Shown here: piece after piece, positions 14,991 to 23,795 of the stretch
Layout of the letters: each line of letters begins with the position of its first letter
Numbering within the stretch: position 1 is the stretch's first letter
From: Peptostreptococcus faecalis
GTDB taxonomy: Bacteria; Bacillota; Clostridia; Peptostreptococcales; Peptostreptococcaceae
Direction: 5' to 3'
Assembly (NCBI RefSeq): GCF_900240845.1
Contig: NZ_OERU01000009.1
Location: forward strand, 1 to 32,700
DNA: 32,700 nucleotides
The notes under the pieces: model-generated
What the model saw: the letters and a program-made list of their open reading frames with translations, nothing else
The model's database searches: none
Told to the model about the DNA's origin: nothing
Made by a program: the position numbers and the translations under genes

Positions 14991-16322
14991 CTATATTTCC
15001 TTTGCCCTATCTTTGAATTTTTGAATTTCTCCAAGCCAAACTAATTCAATATCACATGTTTCTCCATGTCTATTTTTTGCTATTTTTATATCAGCTACAT
15101 TCTTTTTTTGAGTTTCGATAGGATTATAGTATTCATCTCTATAGATAAACATAACTATATCAGCATCCTGTTCTATAGCACCTGAATCTCTTAAATCAGA
15201 TAATTTAGGCATATGATCTTTTCCACTTTCTGTATTTCTAGAAAGCTGAGATAAGGCTACTACTGGGCAGTTCATTTCTTTTGCAAGTATCTTTAATGAT
15301 CTAGATATTTTGGATACTTCCTGTTGTCTACTCTCAGCCTTTCCATCGCCTTCCATTAACTGTAGGTAATCTATCATCACCAAATCGAGACCTTCATCCA
15401 TCTTTAATTTACGACATTTTGAACTAATCTCTGATACTTTTATACCTGGGGAATCATCTATAAATATTTTAGCACTAGAAAGAACCTTCATAGCATCCAT
15501 AATCTTTTTCCATTCATCATCAGCTATTTTTCCCTTGGCTAAGTTTGACAAAGGAACATTAGATTGAGATGAAATTAGCCTCTGCACAAGCTGCTCTTTT
15601 GACATTTCCAGACTAAATACAGCTACACTTGCCTTTGATTTAATGGCAACGTTAGAAACTAAATTCAGAGCGAATGCAGTCTTTCCCATACCTGGTCTTG
15701 CAGCTATAAGAACCAAGTCGCTTTTGTGCAAACCTCCCAATTTTTTATTTAAATCTGAAAATCCTGTGTTGAGTCCTGTCAAATCCGATCCACTGCTATA
15801 TACGTCTTCTATCATAGAATATACGTCATTTAAGACATCTCCAATAGGTTTGAATTCTTCACTTACCCTATCCTGAGATATATCAAATATTTTCTTTTCT
15901 GCTTGATTTAAAATGTCATCAATATTATCATCTCCGTTAAGACTCATACTTATAATATCATTTGATGATTTAATAAGATTTCTTAAAACAGATTTTCTCT
16001 TTACTATTTCAGCATATGTTTTTACATTTGAAGTAGTTGGAACAATAGAGGTCGTACTTGTTAGATAGCTTACTCCTCCTATTTCTTCCAATAATCCTTT
16101 ACTTTTTAGTTTTTCAGAAACCGTAACCATATCTATAGGCTTTCTCTCATCATGTAATTCTCTCATGCTTTCATAAATTACTCTATGAGATTCCATGTAA
16201 AAATCTTCTTGACTTAATATTTCTGCTACGGTAATAATGGTATCTTCTCCCATAAGAATAGAACCTATTACACATTGTTCCGACTCTAAACTATGAGGAG
16301 GTACATTTGTAAAACCATCCAT
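14991..16322 (-). CDS. dnaB: Replicative DNA helicase DnaB
   Basis: Hexameric 5'-3' helicase of the replication fork (called DnaC in Bacillus). At 443 residues it is full length. The N-terminal DnaB domain spans about 1-115 (PPHSLESEQCVIGSILM), then a linker, then the RecA-like ATPase. Walker A is ARPGMGKT (208-215), followed by SLEMSKEQLVQRL; Walker B is LVMIDYLQLM, and SQLSRNTE and IAKNRHGE motifs follow. No intein is present. The start is the ATG at 16322 with AGAGGTG upstream. A strong terminator lies between rplI and dnaB, so dnaB should have its own promoter in the 70-base gap, which I could not identify with confidence. Confidence 0.96.
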   Translation of the reverse strand: MDGFTNVPPHSLESEQCVIGSILMGEDTIITVAEILSQEDFYMESHRVIYESMRELHDERKPIDMVTVSEKLKSKGLLEEIGGVSYLTSTTSIVPTTSNVKTYAEIVKRKSVLRNLIKSSNDIISMSLNGDDNIDDILNQAEKKIFDISQDRVSEEFKPIGDVLNDVYSMIEDVYSSGSDLTGLNTGFSDLNKKLGGLHKSDLVLIAARPGMGKTAFALNLVSNVAIKSKASVAVFSLEMSKEQLVQRLISSQSNVPLSNLAKGKIADDEWKKIMDAMKVLSSAKIFIDDSPGIKVSEISSKCRKLKMDEGLDLVMIDYLQLMEGDGKAESRQQEVSKISRSLKILAKEMNCPVVALSQLSRNTESGKDHMPKLSDLRDSGAIEQDADIVMFIYRDEYYNPIETQKKNVADIKIAKNRHGETCDIELVWLGEIQKFKDRAKEI

Positions 16323-16390
16323 TTAAGCTCACCTCTCACATTTTTTACTGTAATTACTACTATAATATACTTTTTCTCTTAATACTAGCT

Positions 16391-16422
16391 AAAATTTTAG
16401 CGAGGTAAATACCTCGCTAAAA
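16391..16422 (-). terminator. Terminator of the yybS-gdpP-rplI operon
   Basis: Perfect 13-base arms TTTTAGCGAGGTA / TACCTCGCTAAAA with a 2-base centre (16395-16422), followed on the minus strand by TTTT. It begins only three bases after the rplI stop. Confidence 0.82.
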
Positions 16423-16424
16423 AA

Positions 16425-16874
16425 CTATTTTTTCTCTCTAACATCAACTTTTATCTTTGTATTTACCTTTTGATGTATTTTTATTTCTACAAATCTAGCT
16501 CCAAGAGTTCTTATAGGTTCATCTAATAAGATTTTTCTTTTATCTACTTCAATATTTTTTTGAAGCTTTAGCTGCTCAGCGATTTCTTTTGAAGTTATTG
16601 AACCGAATAGTTTTCCACCTTCACCAGCTTTTACTTCCATTATGATTTCCACATTTTCCATTTGCTTTCCTAATAGCACGGCTTCTTCATATTGAATTAA
16701 TTCTTTTCTTTCTTTTGACTTTTCTTTTTCGTCTAATTCTTTCATATTAATTTCATTTGCTTCCATAGCAAACTTCTTTTTTATTAAAAAGTTTCTGGCA
16801 TATCCTTCGCTTACTTCTTTGACTTCGCCCTTCTTACCAGTTCCTTTTACGTCCTTTAATAAAATAACTTTCAT
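16425..16874 (-). CDS. rplI: 50S ribosomal protein L9
   Basis: Ribosomal protein L9 binds 23S rRNA at the base of the L1 stalk. The 149-residue product starts [20 protein letters not shown] and continues [10 protein letters not shown], the conserved N-terminal domain. A long lysine/glutamate helix (about 40-75) and a C-terminal domain ([15 protein letters not shown]) follow. It starts one base after the gdpP stop, and its Shine-Dalgarno AGGAGG is formed by the last gdpP codons, so the two are coupled. The gdpP-rplI-dnaB order is conserved in Firmicutes. Confidence 0.97.
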   Translation of the reverse strand: MKVILLKDVKGTGKKGEVKEVSEGYARNFLIKKKFAMEANEINMKELDEKEKSKERKELIQYEEAVLLGKQMENVEIIMEVKAGEGGKLFGSITSKEIAEQLKLQKNIEVDKRKILLDEPIRTLGARFVEIKIHQKVNTKIKVDVREKK

Positions 16875-16875
16875 A

Positions 16876-18888
16876 TTATTCCTCCTCTAGGTACTCCATT
16901 ATTGTATCTTTAAGCATATCATATGCTTGTGATATAGTTAAGTCTTTAATCTGGGCTCCAGCAATGTCTATATGCCCTCCGCCACCTAATTTTTCCATAA
17001 TAACATGTACATTAATATTACCGATTGATCTTGCACTTATAAACACCGTATCTCCCTTAATTCCAAGGACAAAAGAGGCTTCTATACTCTTTATGTTTAA
17101 AAGCTCATCAGCTGCTTTTGCCACTATAAGGTTAATATTGTTAATTTCCTCAAGTGAGTACGATATACATATTTTGTTATCTATTATCTTTGTCTTTTTA
17201 ATTATATCTGCCTTTATTAAAAAATCTTCTGCATACGAATCAAAGAATTTCTTCACAGCTAAGGTATCTGCACCCAAGTTTCTTAAAAATGCTGCAGCTT
17301 CAAAAGTTCTTACTCCCGTCTTAAATTCAAAATTCTTAGTATCTAAATAGACTCCTCCTAAAAGACCTTCCGCCGTCAACTTATTTATTTTTATATTGTT
17401 ATCAGTGTACTGAATAAGTTCCGTTACCATCTCACATGTAGATGATACATATACTTCATGGAATAACAATATAGTGTCGTGTATGTATTCTACACCTCTT
17501 CTATGATGATCTATTACCACAACTCTTTTAGATATATCTAACAATTCTTCACACTCTGTATAACTTGGTCTATGCGTATCTAGTACTACCACCAAAGTCT
17601 TTGCATCACACATATCAATAGCTCTTTCATGTGATATAAACAGACCTTCATAGTATTCTTTTTCTTTCAATCTATTTATGAATATCTCAACTGCTTCATT
17701 TACGTTATCTAGTACTATATTTGCTTTTTTACCGTAGAACTTACACATATCATAAATACCTACAGCAGCTCCCATAGCATCCATATCAGGATACGAATGT
17801 CCCATGATCAATATCTTATCACTTTGATTTATTATTTCCTTTAGAGCGACTCCTATCAGTCTAGATCTAACCTTGGTCTTTCTCTCAAAGTTCTTCGACT
17901 TTCCACCATAGAAATTGTAACCCTCTTGATTTTTAATTGCTACTTGATCTCCACCTCTTCCAAGAACCATATCTATAGCCCCAGAAGCAAAATCTCCAGT
18001 CTCTTCAATGGTATTTCCACCATATCCAACTCCTATACTAAAGCTTACTGGAAGAGAATTTTCACAGTCAATCTGTCTTGCTTTATCTAAAATAGCAAAT
18101 TTGCCTTTTTCTATTAATTTAAATTCACTTTTTCTCATGAATAAAATATATCTATCATTGTATATTTTTTTCATCAATCCTTTAGTTTCTGCTTCAATTT
18201 CTGATAGGGTTTTTTCAATTTTCATGGATAATATAGATCTATTTTCTTCTGGAGTACTCTTTATTACATCTTCATATCCATCAACTTCAATAATCATGAC
18301 AACTTCTCTATCATCTTCATACTTTTGCTTTAAATCTTCAAGTTCAGTATTGTCAATCCAATATACAATAATTTTATAATCAGAAGAATTATCATTTGAA
18401 TCTTCATTTAATTTTGTAAATGAATAGTTTAGCATGTATTTTCTACCTTTAAACTCAAATTCATCTTCTATAACTTTGCTTTCATCCAATATTTTTCTAA
18501 GTGTTATCTCTCCTACCAAATCGTCTAGGCTAATACCTATAGCAGTTTTTCCCTCAGGCACGCCTACCATTCTATCAAAAGAACTGTTAGACCATGAAAT
18601 ATCGCCATTTAATTCCAATACACAAATTGGAAGAGGTATTCCAAGTAAAGATTTTTTAGATAGTTTAGCCAACTTAAAAGACATTTCTTGCATTCTCTTT
18701 TTCCACAAAAGGTCGTCTCTTTTCTTTCTTGAAGCGAACAAGAAAACCAATACTCCTAAAAATACCAAACCGCCTATACCTACAATTAAATTATGAAAAA
18801 CACTATAAATGCTAAGACATAAAATAATAGCAAAAGATAAATATTCAATATAATCTAAAATATCAGATTTGTGATTTTTACTGTTCAT
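16876..18888 (-). CDS. gdpP: Cyclic-di-AMP phosphodiesterase GdpP
   Basis: Membrane-bound enzyme that hydrolyses c-di-AMP, a nucleotide controlling potassium, osmotic balance and wall stress. From the chosen start it has 670 residues. Two membrane helices lie at about 17-52, a PAS-like domain at 85-180, a degenerate GGDEF domain at 195-315 ([17 protein letters not shown]), then the DHH domain with [10 protein letters not shown] (364-373), VVLDTHRP and VIDHH (460-462), and a DHHA1 domain ending in [10 protein letters not shown]. All catalytic DHH motifs are present, so it should be active. The start is the ATG at 18888, with GGAGG at 18894-18898; ATG codons at 18900 and 18912 lie at or upstream of that site. 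It overlaps yybS by 11 bases. Confidence 0.93.
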   Translation of the reverse strand: MNSKNHKSDILDYIEYLSFAIILCLSIYSVFHNLIVGIGGLVFLGVLVFLFASRKKRDDLLWKKRMQEMSFKLAKLSKKSLLGIPLPICVLELNGDISWSNSSFDRMVGVPEGKTAIGISLDDLVGEITLRKILDESKVIEDEFEFKGRKYMLNYSFTKLNEDSNDNSSDYKIIVYWIDNTELEDLKQKYEDDREVVMIIEVDGYEDVIKSTPEENRSILSMKIEKTLSEIEAETKGLMKKIYNDRYILFMRKSEFKLIEKGKFAILDKARQIDCENSLPVSFSIGVGYGGNTIEETGDFASGAIDMVLGRGGDQVAIKNQEGYNFYGGKSKNFERKTKVRSRLIGVALKEIINQSDKILIMGHSYPDMDAMGAAVGIYDMCKFYGKKANIVLDNVNEAVEIFINRLKEKEYYEGLFISHERAIDMCDAKTLVVVLDTHRPSYTECEELLDISKRVVVIDHHRRGVEYIHDTILLFHEVYVSSTCEMVTELIQYTDNNIKINKLTAEGLLGGVYLDTKNFEFKTGVRTFEAAAFLRNLGADTLAVKKFFDSYAEDFLIKADIIKKTKIIDNKICISYSLEEINNINLIVAKAADELLNIKSIEASFVLGIKGDTVFISARSIGNINVHVIMEKLGGGGHIDIAGAQIKDLTISQAYDMLKDTIMEYLEEE

Positions 18889-19918
18889 TTCGACCTCCAT
18901 AATTGTCTCCATTAGAGTTCCATCTTCCTCTGTAATTCAAAAGATTATCTAACATTCCCAAAGTTGATATGCCTGGTAACACTCCCATGATTATAACTAT
19001 TGCCAAAAATAGTATCCAATTTACTCTTTTTTTAATAGAGCTCCAATTCTTGAAAATATATACAATTAGAGAAGTACCTTGTAGGAAAAACAACATATTC
19101 ATTATTAAAACAAAGTTATCAATAATTGTTACTGTATCTATATTCGTATAAATTGAACCTATAATAAATAATATTACAATTGATACAAAAAGTACAATCA
19201 CTGGATTTCCAGGTAAGAATATATTTTCAACAGTTACATAGTATATTTTTTCATTGTATATTTTTTTGATTAATGGAATTGATACATAGTATGCTAAAAT
19301 TGCCAATATTATCGATTTAAAATATATTCCAGAAAGAACAATCAATCCCGTATCGCTTAAAGTCTCAAAAAATCCTAATTTTTCAAGTTCTTTTAACTGT
19401 TCTTGAGGTATAATCTCCTTATATATAGTTATCATTTTTGTAATTTCTTGTTGCATATTTTTGAACAAATCTACGTTCATAAAATACTTCATAACTACAT
19501 GATATAAAAATACTCCAACTACAAAGAATATTATTGAGAATAAAAAAACTTTAATAGATGCAAACTTGTATAGTTGTTCACCCTTTTTTAACCTTACACT
19601 AAATTTACGATTGTCTTTATCTGTAAACTTTTCATTATTCATAAACAATCCTGTCAAAAAAGAAGGAAGAAGATACACAAAAAAAGAGCTTACAGCCACT
19701 TGACTTCCACATAATGCAAACAATGTAGATACAATAACAACTATTGTTGATATTGAAAATAACATATTCGCTTTAATACTTATAATCACCATTGGAACTA
19801 TGGCAAGCAGCATAAAAAAAGAAAGTGACTGATTCATATTCGCAATAGATATAATAACAATTAATATCGTTAACATAATAATATTAATTAAATTATTTTT
19901 CTTTTTAATACTTTCCAA
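18878..19918 (-). CDS. yybS: DUF2232 membrane protein, YybS family
   Basis: Integral membrane protein of the DUF2232/YybS family, function not established. The 346-residue product has a short basic N-terminus (KKKNN), then about eight hydrophobic segments. A central soluble-looking stretch of about 50 residues lies after the fourth segment (EITKMITIYKEIIPQEQLKE). The last 20 residues are polar and rich in Asn, Gly and Arg. The start appears to be a TTG at 19918, preceded by GGGAGGTGG. It overlaps gdpP and shares a promoter with it; the yybS-gdpP-rplI order is widely conserved, which hints at a link to c-di-AMP or envelope stress, but that is inference. Confidence 0.8.
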   Translation of the reverse strand: MESIKKKNNLINIIMLTILIVIISIANMNQSLSFFMLLAIVPMVIISIKANMLFSISTIVVIVSTLFALCGSQVAVSSFFVYLLPSFLTGLFMNNEKFTDKDNRKFSVRLKKGEQLYKFASIKVFLFSIIFFVVGVFLYHVVMKYFMNVDLFKNMQQEITKMITIYKEIIPQEQLKELEKLGFFETLSDTGLIVLSGIYFKSIILAILAYYVSIPLIKKIYNEKIYYVTVENIFLPGNPVIVLFVSIVILFIIGSIYTNIDTVTIIDNFVLIMNMLFFLQGTSLIVYIFKNWSSIKKRVNWILFLAIVIIMGVLPGISTLGMLDNLLNYRGRWNSNGDNYGGRNEQ

Positions 19919-19955
19919 ACAAATACCACCTCCCGCTTTTATAGCTATCCTTTAT

Positions 19956-19984
19956 ATTATATCATCTCGTTGAAATAATGTAAA
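19956..19984 (-). promoter_or_regulatory. Promoter of the yybS-gdpP-rplI operon
   Basis: Minus strand TTTACA (19984-19979), 17 bases, then TATAAT (19961-19956), one mismatch in total from the sigma-A consensus and about 40 bases upstream of the yybS start. Confidence 0.75.
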
Positions 19985-20044
19985 TAAATAGACAAATCAA
20001 GCAAAATAAGGCTTTTTTGCTATAATCATTTTATTTATAAAATG

Positions 20045-20073
20045 AAAAAAGCCACTGCAATATGCAGTGGCTT
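20045..20073 (-). terminator. Terminator of the rpsF-ssb-rpsR operon
   Basis: Perfect 11-base arms AAGCCACTGCA / TGCAGTGGCTT with a 3-base loop, followed on the minus strand by TTTTTT. It lies 26 bases after the rpsR stop. Confidence 0.88.
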
Positions 20074-20098
20074 GGTTGTTATGTTTACAATGTAGATA

Positions 20099-20326
20099 CT
20101 ATTCTACTGTATATGGTAAAAGTGCTACGTTTCTAGCTACCTTAATTGACTTAGTAAGGTCTCTTTGATGCTTTGCACAAACACCTGTAATTCTTCTTGG
20201 AAGTATTTTACCTCTTTCAGTGATATACTTTTCTAATCTCTGAAAGTTCTTGTAATCTATTACTATATTTTTATCAGCACAGAACTGACAAACTCTTTTC
20301 TTCTTACGTCTCTTCTTGTTTATCAT
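20099..20326 (-). CDS. rpsR: 30S ribosomal protein S18
   Basis: S18 binds next to S6 in the platform of the 30S subunit. The 75-residue product has the basic start [12 protein letters not shown] and the conserved [39 protein letters not shown] and ALLPY segments. Cys13, Cys16, Cys50 and His53 form a CxxC...CxxH set that could bind zinc. The start is the ATG at 20326, with AGAGGTG upstream; an in-frame GTG at 20335 lies inside the Shine-Dalgarno. It is the last gene of the rpsF-ssb-rpsR operon, a conserved bacterial order. Confidence 0.97.
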   Translation of the reverse strand: MINKKRRKKKRVCQFCADKNIVIDYKNFQRLEKYITERGKILPRRITGVCAKHQRDLTKSIKVARNVALLPYTVE

Positions 20327-20348
20327 GACTTTCACCTCTCCTTCTTAA

Positions 20349-20789
20349 TTAAAATGGAACATCGTCGTCATCTACGGCAGAAAATTCAGAAGGACTCACT
20401 ACTGCACTCGGTTCAAATTTAGGCGCTTCAGACTCGCTATCACCCATATTAGGCATGCTCGCTGCAGCATTCTTGCTTTCTAATGCCTGTATATTTCTAC
20501 CGGCAACCTTTGTGAAACTTCTTTTTTCGCCATTAGGAGTTTCGTATCTGTCTACTCTAATAGACCCCTGCACTCCTACTAATCTTCCTTTAGTTATGTA
20601 ATTTGCACAAAATTCGGCTGGCTTTCCCATTATCTCCACCGGAATAAAATCCGTTGTAGTAGAGCCATCTCTATTCTTGTAATCTCTATCAATAGCTAAT
20701 GTAAAAGTAGCCACTGGTGTTCCAGATCCAGGTATATACTTAAGTTCCGGATCTTTAGTTAATCTTCCTACTAACACTACATTATTCAT
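20349..20789 (-). CDS. ssb: Single-stranded DNA-binding protein
   Basis: SSB coats and protects single-stranded DNA and recruits partner proteins. The 146-residue product has the OB-fold domain (NNVVLVGRLTKDPELKYIPG, then FTLAIDRDY and GRLVGVQGSIRVDRYE), a short flexible linker, and the acidic C-terminal tip DDDDVPF that binds replication and repair proteins. The start is the ATG at 20789 with AGGTGG upstream. It lies between rpsF and rpsR, the usual Firmicutes arrangement. Confidence 0.97.
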   Translation of the reverse strand: MNNVVLVGRLTKDPELKYIPGSGTPVATFTLAIDRDYKNRDGSTTTDFIPVEIMGKPAEFCANYITKGRLVGVQGSIRVDRYETPNGEKRSFTKVAGRNIQALESKNAAASMPNMGDSESEAPKFEPSAVVSPSEFSAVDDDDVPF

Positions 20790-20803
20790 ATTAACACCAC
20801 CTA

Positions 20804-21094
20804 TTATTTTTGATCCTGCGCAACTATGATATGTCTTATTATATCTTCATTTATCTTTATTCTTCTGTCAAGTTCCTTTGGAACATCAACTTCAGCCTTA
20901 AAGTTAACTAAAGTGTAAACACCATCGTTAAACTTCTGGATAGGATAAGCTAACTTTCTGCTACCCCAAACATTAACTTCACCAACTTCACCGTTAGAAG
21001 AAGTTAATATTTCTTTGATTGAATTTAGTATAGCTTCTCTTGCTTCTTCATCAAGTGTTGGCTTTACTATATAAAGTAATTCATAAGATCTCAT
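20804..21094 (-). CDS. rpsF: 30S ribosomal protein S6
   Basis: S6 forms a pair with S18 in the 30S platform. The product of 96 residues starts MRSYELLYIVKPTLDEE and carries the conserved GSRKLAYPIQKFNDGVYTLV segment and a DVPKELDRRIKINEDIIRH C-terminal helix. The start is the ATG at 21094, preceded by GGGAGGTG; a longer frame reaching 21166 runs through the mRNA leader hairpins and is not coding. First gene of the operon, with a structured leader and a good promoter upstream. Confidence 0.96.
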   Translation of the reverse strand: MRSYELLYIVKPTLDEEAREAILNSIKEILTSSNGEVGEVNVWGSRKLAYPIQKFNDGVYTLVNFKAEVDVPKELDRRIKINEDIIRHIIVAQDQK

Positions 21095-21164
21095 TCTTTT
21101 CACCTCCCTTTGGACTATACGGTCCCGATACTTATCGGAACAGAGACGAGAATTGTTCATTCTC
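21095..21164 (-). promoter_or_regulatory. Candidate S6:S18 autoregulatory leader of rpsF
   Basis: The leader has two hairpins: GAGAAT/ATTCTC (21148-21164) and a 9-base stem (GTTCCGATA/TATCGGGAC, 21122-21141), followed by CCG and the Shine-Dalgarno. Many bacteria control this operon by binding of the S6:S18 pair to an rpsF leader with a CCG-containing motif. Position and the stem with adjacent CCG fit, but I have not matched the full consensus. Confidence 0.5.
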
Positions 21165-21174
21165 ATACCTATCT

Positions 21175-21203
21175 ATTTTATAATACAGGAAGGCTTAAGT
21201 CAA
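21175..21203 (-). promoter_or_regulatory. Promoter of the rpsF-ssb-rpsR operon
   Basis: Minus strand TTGACT (21203-21198), 17 bases, then TAAAAT (21180-21175). It lies just upstream of the two leader hairpins. Confidence 0.7.
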
Positions 21204-21241
21204 TAGTTTTACAGGATTTATTGTATTTTTTATTACTTTTC

Positions 21242-21360
21242 AGAGAAATAATCTCTTTATATTTACTATAGGTAATTATTTTTTATATTAAACTTTAATA
21301 TATATTTGGTAAATATTATTATCTCTATATTCATTGATTTACCACGTATTTACCTATAGT
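21242..21360. repeat. Nested inverted repeats between radical SAM gene and rpsF
   Basis: Outer perfect 11-base arms ACTATAGGTAA (21265-21275) and TTACCTATAGT (21350-21360) enclose two further dyads: ATATTAAA/TTTAATAT (21284-21302) and GGTAAAT/ATTTACC (21308-21343). Together they could fold as a three-way junction. A separate AGAGA/TCTCT stem lies at 21242-21256. No T tract suits a simple terminator. Function unknown. Confidence 0.5.
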
Positions 21361-21386
21361 TTTTATATTGAAATTTCATATAATCT

Positions 21387-22286
21387 CTATAGTCTTATTC
21401 TTTTTCTATCAATCCATCCTTGCATATCCTCTGGAGAGCTTTGTTGTAGAATTTCATCGATCTCTGAAATCAATCTTTCTCTATCATTTGGAATTATACC
21501 TTTTACAAACATTGTATTTGAGTTATGAGCAGAAGAAATTAGTGCAGTTTTTTCTGGATTGAGATTTTTTATTATTTCTTTTAGTTCAACTAGCCTATCA
21601 AATTCTGTTGCCTCTACATATTCTCCCTTTGCATGAAGATCCCAAAGTTCAGTTCCTCTCACAAGGGTTACAGACATAGGAAATATCCCTCTGCAATTTA
21701 CTTTGCTAAGCATTTCTCCTGTCTTTTGTCCATTGTACTTCGCGATATCTACTCCTCTACCCATCAATCCAGTCAGAATCATGGCATAATAATTGTAGTC
21801 AAACTTGTCCAGTCTTTTCATTTCTCTAACAGCTTCATCTACTGTATTTCCCTTATTTATAAACTCTAATGCTTCTTGATTTCCACTTTCTACTCCGATG
21901 TATAAATCATTTATTCCAGCTTCTTTTAATAGTTTTAATTCTTCATCAGTTTTGTTTTCTATATCCTTTACAGATGCATACATAGTAATTACTTCTACAT
22001 TCGGCATATGTTTATGTATTATTTTAGAAATTGCTATCAATCTTTCAGCTTTCAATACAAATGGATTTCCATTTAATAAAAACACTCTTTTTGAATATCT
22101 ATAAAAAGGATCATTGCTAGCCTCTATTACATCTGATTCTATCTGCTCTAAACTCTCCATTTTAAATGTAGTATATCTATACATTCCACAGAATTTACAC
22201 TTGTTGTGAGTACATCCACTAGTAACCTGTAACAAAAGAGATTTAAATTCTTTTGGTGGTCTATATATTTGATCATCGTATTTCAT
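21387..22286 (-). CDS. Radical SAM protein, function unknown
   Basis: Radical SAM family protein of 299 residues. The iron-sulfur motif is SGCTHNKCKFCGMY with Cys25, Cys30 and Cys33, that is CX4CX2C, not the usual CX3CX2C. The rest resembles the Elp3/MiaB-type SAM barrel: FLLNGNPF (about 70), VITMYASVKDI, LYIGVESGNQEALEFINKG and MILTGLMGRGVD. It ends in a helical region without an obvious extra cluster or TRAM domain. The substrate cannot be told. The start is the ATG at 22286 with AGGAGG 8 bases upstream. It stands alone between the aminotransferase terminator and the rpsF promoter region. Confidence 0.85.
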   Translation of the reverse strand: MKYDDQIYRPPKEFKSLLLQVTSGCTHNKCKFCGMYRYTTFKMESLEQIESDVIEASNDPFYRYSKRVFLLNGNPFVLKAERLIAISKIIHKHMPNVEVITMYASVKDIENKTDEELKLLKEAGINDLYIGVESGNQEALEFINKGNTVDEAVREMKRLDKFDYNYYAMILTGLMGRGVDIAKYNGQKTGEMLSKVNCRGIFPMSVTLVRGTELWDLHAKGEYVEATEFDRLVELKEIIKNLNPEKTALISSAHNSNTMFVKGIIPNDRERLISEIDEILQQSSPEDMQGWIDRKRIRL

Positions 22287-22383
22287 TATAAATTCCTCCT
22301 ATACTCTATCAATTAAAAATACATTCGCTATATGTACATGATATCACAAATCTATACAATATGTACTGTCAACAAATTATCTT

Positions 22384-22403
22384 AATCTACCTGAATCTAC
22401 CTG
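22384..22403. repeat. Two tandem copies of a 10-base unit
   Basis: AATCTACCTG is repeated twice head to tail in the gap between the radical SAM gene and the aminotransferase terminator. Too short to assign a role. Confidence 0.6.
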
Positions 22404-22435
22404 AAAATTTTGTCCTTATTATTATCATTTGATAC

Positions 22436-22481
22436 AAAAATACTGACGATTCAGCTGTAATTTAGCAAACCGTCAGTATTT
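22436..22481 (-). terminator. Terminator of the aminotransferase gene
   Basis: Perfect 11-base arms AAATACTGACG / CGTCAGTATTT around a 22-base loop, followed on the minus strand by TTTTT. It lies 30 bases after the aminotransferase stop. Confidence 0.8.
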
Positions 22482-22511
22482 TATTAATGTATTAACCTTT
22501 TAAGGGAGTTC

Positions 22512-23711
22512 TTACTTCATTTCTTCTATAGCTTCTTTTATTGCTTTTCCAAGAGATTCGATACCTTCTTTTATCTTATCTTCTGGCATGTTAGAATAGT
22601 TCATTCTGAATGTGTTAGCATGTCCACCATTAGGGAAGAAAGGTTCACCTGCAACAAATGCTACGTTACGTGGTAATGCTTTTTCCTTTAATAGTACTGC
22701 AGCGTCTATTCCTTCTGGTAATACAACCCAAGTAAATAGTCCACCTTCTGGATGAGTGTAAGTAACTTCCGCTGGGAAGAATTCCTTCATAGAATCTAAC
22801 ATAACATCTCTTCTCTTTTTGTAAACTTCTTTTAACTTTTCAACGTGAGCATCTACGCTGTATAGATCAAAGAACTTAGACATTTCCATCTGTGAAATTG
22901 TAGAAGCCTGTAAATCTGATGCTTGTTTAAGTATATTGAACTTTTCAAGAATCTTAGGAGAAGCCGCAACCCAACCTAATCTGTATCCTGGGCAAAGTAT
23001 CTTAGATAGAGTACCTAAGAACATTACTAGTCCCTTAGTATCAAGAGCCTTTAGAGATGGAAGGAATTCACCTTCGAATCTTAATTCTCCATATGGGTTA
23101 TCTTCTGCAACAGGTATTTCATACTTGTTTATAATTTCCATGAATTTTTCTCTTCTTTCTAGAGGCCAAGTTCTTCCACTTGGATTCTGGAAATCAGGAA
23201 TTACATATATGAACTTAACTCTGTCATTTTCTTCAAGAATTTTTTCTAATTCTTCCATTATCATTCCGTTTTCATCAGTTGGAACGTTTATGAATTTTGG
23301 CTGATAGCAGTTAAATGCGTTTATAGCTCCTAGGTAAGAAGGACTTTCACATAAAACTATATCATCTTTGTCTAGGAAAGCTTTTCCTATAAAGTCTAAA
23401 CATTGTTGTGATCCGTTTGTAATTAATATGTCGTCTGCTACTACATTAGTTTTTAACTTATCGTTCATTCTGTTAGCAAGATGAGTTCTAAGTGGAGCAT
23501 AACCTTCAGTAGTTGTATACTGCATAGCTACTCTACCGTTTTCTTCAAGAACCTTCTTTGATACATCGATCATTTCCTGTACAGGGAAAAGTTCAGGAGC
23601 AGGCATACCTCCCGCAAATGATATTATTTCTGGTCTCTGAGTTAATTTTAGTAGCTCACGTATAGCTGAGCCCTCCATGTTATTAGTTCTTTCTGCAAAT
23701 TTTATTGCCAT
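22512..23711 (-). CDS. PLP-dependent aminotransferase, class I/II
   Basis: Fold-type I PLP enzyme of the MocR/LysN-like group, which includes 2-aminoadipate, aromatic and branched-chain transaminases. The 399-residue product lacks any DNA-binding domain, so it is an enzyme and not a MocR regulator. Seen motifs are SFAGGMPAPELFP, LQYTTTEGYAPLR-like MQYTTTEGYAPLR, ITNGSQQCLDFI, YVIPDFQNPSGRTW (cofactor Asp/Asn), and LGTLSKILCPGYRLGW with the PLP lysine and phosphate-binding Arg. The start is the ATG at 23711 with GGAGGT upstream; the longer frame to 23768 runs into a terminator-like hairpin. The precise amino acid substrate is not clear. Confidence 0.88.
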   Translation of the reverse strand: MAIKFAERTNNMEGSAIRELLKLTQRPEIISFAGGMPAPELFPVQEMIDVSKKVLEENGRVAMQYTTTEGYAPLRTHLANRMNDKLKTNVVADDILITNGSQQCLDFIGKAFLDKDDIVLCESPSYLGAINAFNCYQPKFINVPTDENGMIMEELEKILEENDRVKFIYVIPDFQNPSGRTWPLERREKFMEIINKYEIPVAEDNPYGELRFEGEFLPSLKALDTKGLVMFLGTLSKILCPGYRLGWVAASPKILEKFNILKQASDLQASTISQMEMSKFFDLYSVDAHVEKLKEVYKKRRDVMLDSMKEFFPAEVTYTHPEGGLFTWVVLPEGIDAAVLLKEKALPRNVAFVAGEPFFPNGGHANTFRMNYSNMPEDKIKEGIESLGKAIKEAIEEMK

Positions 23712-23751
23712 TTTAAAAGCACCTCCAAAATAAAAAAAATAATATTTAAAA

Positions 23752-23790
23752 TTGAAAACACGAAACACAAATAGTCTTTCGTGTTTTCAA
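23752..23790 (-). terminator. Terminator or attenuator after DUF951 gene
   Basis: Perfect 14-base arms TTGAAAACACGAAA / TTTCGTGTTTTCAA with an 11-base loop, followed on the minus strand by an AT tract ending in eight T. It starts 6 bases after the DUF951 stop and ends some 40 bases before the aminotransferase start, so it may also act as an attenuator in that gene's leader. Confidence 0.8.
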
Positions 23791-23795
23791 ATTAA

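Noticed and set aside
21095-21166. N-terminal extension of S6 to 120 residues
   Set aside because: The extra codons cover two leader hairpins and the Shine-Dalgarno; the ATG at 21094 gives the canonical S6 start.
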